18,445 nt of DNA, from contig JBOHHM010000291.1 in the NCBI GenBank assembly GCA_050725495.1, forward strand, positions 1-18,445, written 5' to 3'. A model generated the notes under the pieces. That model saw nothing but the letters and a program-made list of their open reading frames with translations, searched no databases and was not told the DNA's origin. The first letter of the stretch is position 1; each line of letters opens with the position of its first letter. This document shows positions 14,767 to 18,445 of this stretch, piece by piece. A program made the translations under genes and the position numbers. The DNA is from JBOHHM01 sp050725495 (GTDB taxonomy: Bacteria > Pseudomonadota > Gammaproteobacteria > Burkholderiales > Burkholderiaceae_C).

Positions 14767-16169
14767 GGGGAGCGGGAACACGTTTGTGGCCGGTATCGCG
14801 CCAGGCGCTGCCCAAGCCGTTCATGCATGTTGGAGGCAGCAGTTTGCTGCGACAAGCCCTGGAGCGCGGCCAAAGCTGCGGCACCGATGACTCGATTATC
14901 GTCACTAACCAGGACTATCTTTTCCTAACCCGTCATGTGATCGCCGAGCTCGCCGACCCGCTGCGCGCACGCTACCTTCTGGAACCCAGGGGCCGCAACA
15001 CCGCCCCGGCCATCGCCCTGGCCGCACTGGCCTGTGCCCAGGCGCATGGCCCCGAGGCCGTGATGCTGGTGCTGCCCGCCGACCACCTGATTCCGGACAG
15101 CGAGGCCTTCGTAGCCTGTGCGCTGGAAGCCGCACGCCATGCCAGCCAGGGCCAGCTGGTGGTGTTTGGCATATCGCCCACCGCGCCCGAAACCGGGTTT
15201 GGTTACATCGAGGTGGACAAAGCCAGCCGCCACACCCAGAAGGCCCTGCGCTTTGTGGAAAAGCCTGACCTGGCCACCGCGCAGCGCTACTTGGCCACGG
15301 GCCGCTACTACTGGAACAGCGGCATGTTCTGCTTTACCGCGGGCACCATTTTGCAGGCGTTGAAAGAGCATGCCCCCGAGGTACTGGCAGCTGCCGAGCA
15401 GGCTTGGGCCGGCAGTACGACACAAGACAGCACAACCCGGTTTGACGCTCACACCTTTGGCTTGCAGCCCGACATCAGCATCGACTACGCCGTGATGGAG
15501 CGCGCCAGCAACGTCACCTTGGTCCCCGCCAAGTTTGGCTGGAGCGACGTGGGCTCTTGGCCCGCCGTGGCCCAAGCCCATACGGCAGACACCAGTGGCA
15601 ACACCTTCGTGGACGGCGAAGGAACCGAGTTTGTGGCCGTGGACACCACCCACACTTATGTGCAGGTGGAAAGCCACACGCCCAAGGTGGTGGCCACCGT
15701 GGGCGTGCAAGACCTGGTGATTGTGGACACCCCCGACGCCCTGTTGGTGGCCCACAAAAACGTGGCCCAAAAGGTCAAAGCTGTAGTGGATACGCTCAAA
15801 GAACGCAAGCATGGAAGCACCCACCTGCCCGCCGCCGTGCACCGTCCTTGGGGCACCTATGCCACGCTGAAGGAAGAAGACGGCTACAAGGTCAAACGCA
15901 TCACCGTGAAGCCCGGCCAGGCGCTGAGCCTGCAATACCACCACCAGCGCGCCGAGCACTGGGTGGTGGTACAGGGCACGGCCATGGTGCAGATTGGCGA
16001 AGAGGAGCACAAAACCCTGCCCGGGCAATACCGCTACATCCCGCTCAAGGAACAGCACCGCCTGACCAATATTGGCAAAGATGAACTGGTCCTGATTGAA
16101 GTGCAGTGCGGCGGTTATCTGGGCGAAGACGATATTGTGCGGCTGGCAGATACCTACGGTCGCGCATGA
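14739..16169 (+). CDS. manC: Mannose-1-phosphate guanylyltransferase / mannose-6-phosphate isomerase
   Basis: A 476-residue bifunctional enzyme making GDP-mannose. The N-terminal nucleotidyltransferase has the signature SGGAGTRLWPVSR (9-21), K26-P-F, LEPRGRNTAPAI (81-92), LPADH (112-116) and FVEKPD (172-177). The C-terminal cupin isomerase domain starts near HRPWGTY (368-374) and contains the metal-binding QYHHQRAEHW (399-408) and H440. GDP-mannose feeds mannose, D-rhamnose, fucose, colitose or perosamine units, so the exported glycan probably contains one of these. The ATG at 14739 is preceded by GGGGGGAAA; the frame is open upstream, but that part overlaps wbaP. The stop overlaps the wzm start in ATGA, which shows translational coupling to the exporter. 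Confidence 0.95.
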   Translation: MHLVSVVLSGGAGTRLWPVSRQALPKPFMHVGGSSLLRQALERGQSCGTDDSIIVTNQDYLFLTRHVIAELADPLRARYLLEPRGRNTAPAIALAALACAQAHGPEAVMLVLPADHLIPDSEAFVACALEAARHASQGQLVVFGISPTAPETGFGYIEVDKASRHTQKALRFVEKPDLATAQRYLATGRYYWNSGMFCFTAGTILQALKEHAPEVLAAAEQAWAGSTTQDSTTRFDAHTFGLQPDISIDYAVMERASNVTLVPAKFGWSDVGSWPAVAQAHTADTSGNTFVDGEGTEFVAVDTTHTYVQVESHTPKVVATVGVQDLVIVDTPDALLVAHKNVAQKVKAVVDTLKERKHGSTHLPAAVHRPWGTYATLKEEDGYKVKRITVKPGQALSLQYHHQRAEHWVVVQGTAMVQIGEEEHKTLPGQYRYIPLKEQHRLTNIGKDELVLIEVQCGGYLGEDDIVRLADTYGRA

Positions 16170-16969
16170 GCAAGCCCGTATCAAACCTGCATCGCAATCC
16201 ATGGGCGGACTGGTGGGATGGCACTCGCCGGACGGACGTCTGGTGGACCCTCGCTTGGTATGACATCGTTCTGCGCTACCGTCGGTCCATGCTGGGACCT
16301 CTATGGCTGACCCTCAGCATGGGGATCATGATTTTGGGCATGGGGCCCCTGTATGGCTCGCTCTTCAAGGTAGATCTGACCCTTTTTTTCCCGCACTTGG
16401 CGTTGGGTGTCATTTTCTGGACTTTCTTCTCAGGGGTCGTTAACGACTCTTGCAGTGTGTTCGTGACCGCCAGCAACCATTTGAAGCAAGGCTACTTTCC
16501 AGTCAGCATGTTTGTATGGCGCTGTATTTCCCGCAATGTCATGCAACTGGCACACCATTTGGTGCTTTATGTGCCTGTAGCCGTCTGGGCCGGGAAATCT
16601 TTTTCGTGGTCAATGTTGCTGGTGATACCGGCGTTTCTGATCACCATCGTCAACGCCCATGCGCTAGGCCTCCTGCTGGGACTGGTATGTGCCCGCTTTC
16701 GTGACGTAGTTCAAATCGTGACCAGTGTCATGCAAATGCTGATGTTTTTGACACCCGTTTTTTGGCTTCCTGAAAGTCTTCCTGACCGCGCGAGGTTTGT
16801 ACTGTTAAACCCGTTGGCGCAAATGCTGGAACTACTGCGTTTGCCACTGATGGGAGGCATCCCCTCACTTGGCACATGGACAGGAATATTGGCCTGGACT
16901 GCAATCAACCTTTTGCTTGCCTCGATGGTGTTTAAGCGTACCTATCGGCGAGTCGTTTACTGGCTGTAG
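16166..16969 (+). CDS. wzm: Polysaccharide ABC exporter, permease subunit (Wzm)
   Basis: A 267-residue ABC-2 type permease with six predicted membrane helices, in the class that exports complete O-polysaccharide or capsule chains on undecaprenyl diphosphate. Recognisable features are the amphipathic N-terminal RRTDVWWTLAWYDIVLRYRR (21-40), SMLGPLWLTLSMG, and the late LTPVFWLPE (195-203) and LLNPLAQMLELLR segment. I chose the ATG at 16166 because it overlaps the manC stop by 4 bp and gives the standard family N-terminus; a longer frame upstream lies wholly in manC. It is followed 3 bp later by the ATP-binding partner. Base composition is clearly more AT-rich than the minus-strand block, which suggests a different origin. 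Confidence 0.92.
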   Translation: MSKPVSNLHRNPWADWWDGTRRTDVWWTLAWYDIVLRYRRSMLGPLWLTLSMGIMILGMGPLYGSLFKVDLTLFFPHLALGVIFWTFFSGVVNDSCSVFVTASNHLKQGYFPVSMFVWRCISRNVMQLAHHLVLYVPVAVWAGKSFSWSMLLVIPAFLITIVNAHALGLLLGLVCARFRDVVQIVTSVMQMLMFLTPVFWLPESLPDRARFVLLNPLAQMLELLRLPLMGGIPSLGTWTGILAWTAINLLLASMVFKRTYRRVVYWL

Positions 16970-16972
16970 AAC

Positions 16973-17674
16973 ATGGCACATATTTCCTTGCGAGATGTCT
17001 CTGTCCACTTCCCCGTCTATGGGGCAGGTGCAAACTCGCTAAAAAAAACACTGGCGGCTTCCGTAACAGGAGGCCGCCTGGGAAAAGAAACCGGCGTCAC
17101 GGTGGTGCAGGCGTTGAGCGGCATCAACCTCGAGTTAAAGGATGGCGACCGGTTGGGTCTGGTTGGCCATAATGGGGCAGGCAAATCCACATTGCTGCGA
17201 ACATTGGCGGGGATTTATGAACCCTCCTCAGGCGAGTTTCACAGGCAAGGCACGGTAGCCAGCTTGATTGATCCCATGCTCGGCATCGAGTTTGATGCTA
17301 ATGGCTTTGAAAATATCATGCTGCGCGGTTTGGTCATGGGACTGGGGAAAAGGCAAATTGAAAAGCTAACGCCTGATATCTGTGAGTTCAGTGGCCTCGG
17401 TGAGTATCTGAACATGCCAGTGCGTACTTATTCGACAGGCATGCTGATGCGACTCGCCTTCTCCATCTCAACCAGCGTGGAAGCCGATATTCTTTTAATG
17501 GATGAATGGTTATCCGTAGGCGATGCCGAGTTTACTGAGCGCGCTGAATGCCGGATGAAAGAGGTGGTTAGAAGCTCTGGCATTCTAGTTCTGGCATCAC
17601 ATTCACAAGATTTAATCGCCAAAGAGTGTAATCGCGTCGTCAAACTTGAGCATGGTTCTATCACGAGCGAATAG
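16973..17674 (+). CDS. wzt: Polysaccharide ABC exporter, ATP-binding subunit (Wzt), short form
   Basis: A 233-residue ATPase partner of Wzm. Walker A is GHNGAGKST (65-73), the signature loop is YSTGM (153-157) in place of LSGGQ, as is usual for this branch, Walker B is ILLMDE (173-178) and the switch histidine is H210. The protein ends right after the nucleotide-binding domain. It therefore lacks the C-terminal carbohydrate-binding domain that in E. coli O9a Wzt reads the capped chain end, and resembles KpsT or the short Wzt proteins. The start follows the wzm stop by 3 bp, so the two are translated as a pair. Confidence 0.92.
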   Translation: MAHISLRDVSVHFPVYGAGANSLKKTLAASVTGGRLGKETGVTVVQALSGINLELKDGDRLGLVGHNGAGKSTLLRTLAGIYEPSSGEFHRQGTVASLIDPMLGIEFDANGFENIMLRGLVMGLGKRQIEKLTPDICEFSGLGEYLNMPVRTYSTGMLMRLAFSISTSVEADILLMDEWLSVGDAEFTERAECRMKEVVRSSGILVLASHSQDLIAKECNRVVKLEHGSITSE

Positions 17675-17991
17675 CCTTTTGTTTTTCCGTCAGACACGGA
17701 CAGAGGCTCCAGCCATTCTTTATGCTCGCTCAAACAAAAAGGAAACACTTGAGATTGCTGGCAATAATTTTGCGCAGAAATTGATTCCATGAGCGTGAGT
17801 TTGAAGGATGCGCATCCCGCAACGAGATCTTCTGCAAGCGTCAGCCATGGACAAAAGAGAAGACAATTGTGCTGTGCTGCCTGACACTCAGTGCACAGCC
17901 CCTATCGTCGAAGTGCTTGGCATTTTCATTGAGCCGGGTAAGTAGAAGCCGTGTATTTTTACCAAAGCCCAGTTTAGGGAGGGTTGATTCG
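17675..17991 (+). other. Intergenic gap of 317 bp without a supported gene
   Basis: AT-rich relative to the rest of the window. No intrinsic terminator is evident after wzt; the small TCCGT/ACGGA hairpin near 17686-17700 has no T-tract behind it. A 45-codon frame at 17808-17945 (MRIPQRDLLQ...) lacks a ribosome site and known similarity. Weak promoter-like TTGAGC (17929) and TATTTT (17954) precede the next gene. The stretch may be the remains of a lost gene or a long leader. Confidence 0.6.
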
Positions 17992-18445
17992 ATGAAAAAA
18001 GCATATAGAGATGGAATAGATGTACAGGTTGCCTTTAGATCAAACGCAAAACAAATAGCTGCCGAATCTGATTCACTTAATCCACAAGCGCCAACCTTTG
18101 TAAACGAAGAAAAAGTAGCCGCCAGATCTGATTCATTTGCTCAACAGGCGTCAGACTTTTCAAGCGTACAAAAAACACACGACTTAGGATATGCGATGAT
18201 CAAAAACATGGCTGATGCGGGTTTAGCCGATACAGCTAAGAGGCTTTTGCGTCCTGTTGCTCGAATGTTTTATAGGGCATTGAAACCCTTTGTGCGTCCA
18301 CTGGCATTCAGAGTTCGCCGCTACTTTATCGACGGTCTGCACCAAGATCTGCAACGCACCTCCGGCGCAACCCTGGAGGATCTGCAGGCTATCAAGGAAG
18401 CCTTGCGCCAAGATCTGCAACGCACCTCCGGCGCCACCCTACAAG
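17992..18445 (+). CDS. Repeat-containing protein of unknown function, N-terminal part, runs off window
   Basis: The frame from the ATG at 17992 stays open to the window end (151 codons seen). The start is fixed by a strong AGGGAGGG ribosome site at 17977-17984, 7 nt upstream; the frame is open further left but has no good start there. Residues 23-42 and 43-62 are a 20-residue tandem repeat (AAESDSLNPQ, AARSDSFAQQ). Then comes a basic, partly amphipathic stretch (KRLLRPVARMFYRALKPFVR), and from residue 118 a 22-residue repeat QDLQRTSGATL-EDLQAIKEALR that is itself two 11-residue halves and begins again at residue 140. Hendecads of this form predict an extended coiled coil. No signal peptide. 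I recognise no family. It is probably in the glycan locus with wzm-wzt; composition shifts from AT-rich to GC-richer at the C-terminal repeats. Confidence 0.8.
   Translation, partial: MKKAYRDGIDVQVAFRSNAKQIAAESDSLNPQAPTFVNEEKVAARSDSFAQQASDFSSVQKTHDLGYAMIKNMADAGLADTAKRLLRPVARMFYRALKPFVRPLAFRVRRYFIDGLHQDLQRTSGATLEDLQAIKEALRQDLQRTSGATLQ
18058..18177 (+). repeat. Two tandem 60-bp coding repeats
   Basis: 18058-18117 and 18118-18177 are adjacent 60-bp units with 42 of 60 bases identical; both contain ATCTGATTCA. They encode the two 20-residue repeats at the N-terminus of the repeat protein, keeping its frame. Confidence 0.75.
18343..18445 (+). repeat. 66-bp coding repeat, start of an array leaving the window
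   Basis: A 66-bp unit starts at 18343 and again at 18409. The first 32 bases of the two units differ at one position; both contain CAAGATCTGCAACGCACC. The second unit is cut by the window end. Such near-identity suggests recent expansion, so copy number may vary. Confidence 0.85.

Noticed and set aside
17808..17945. 45-codon frame in the gap after wzt (MRIPQRDLLQ...)
   Set aside because: No spaced ribosome site, no known family; may be a gene remnant but cannot be shown.
17675..17991. CRISPR array, tRNA or RfaH-type ops element near the glycan genes
   Set aside because: No regularly spaced repeats, cloverleaf or GGCGGTAGC-type element was found in the gap.

Overview
The window is from a GC-rich betaproteobacterium, most likely a member of the Comamonadaceae (Burkholderiales). 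The basis is the protein flavour (SlmA near ArgB, TctD/TctE-type two-component genes, a FadN-type beta-oxidation operon), TAGAAT-type -10 boxes close to start codons, and several intergenic repeats of types I remember as common in that family. That assignment is from memory and sequence character, not from a search.

Minus-strand block, 1-10619 (read right to left): argB, a TctD/TctE-like response regulator and sensor kinase, slmA, a fumarylacetoacetate-hydrolase-family enzyme, then a fatty-acid oxidation cluster: TetR regulator, DmdC-type acyl-CoA dehydrogenase, bifunctional 3-hydroxyacyl-CoA dehydrogenase/enoyl-CoA hydratase, and a thiolase cut by the window edge. Together the last three enzymes make a complete beta-oxidation cycle. 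The TetR gene has a perfect 12-bp palindrome just upstream that is a good operator candidate.

Cell-surface polysaccharide block, 10724-18445 (mostly plus strand): two tandem O-antigen-ligase-like membrane proteins that are clear duplicates of each other, a convergent WbaP-like initiating phosphosugar transferase, then a compact divergent operon manC-wzm-wzt (GDP-mannose synthesis and ABC export of a lipid-linked glycan). After an AT-rich gap of about 317 bp there is the start of a previously uncalled, repeat-containing protein that runs off the window. Base composition becomes more AT-rich from wzm onward, consistent with a laterally acquired surface-glycan locus.

Logic of the surface block: WbaP-like protein would load the first sugar-phosphate on undecaprenyl phosphate, ManC would supply GDP-mannose (or a derived sugar), Wzm/Wzt would export the finished chain, and the WaaL-like proteins would be candidates for transferring it to lipid A-core. 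Glycosyltransferases are expected beyond the right edge.

The most notable things are: an equal-length (49-bp) copy of a dispersed repeat inside the coding sequence of the histidine kinase, in frame, with a sister copy supplying the stop codon of slmA; the partial protein at the right end with 20-residue and 22-residue (2 x 11) tandem repeats, placed where ABC-type O-antigen loci can carry a coiled-coil chain-length ruler; and the tandem ligase pair with matching leaderless-type promoters.
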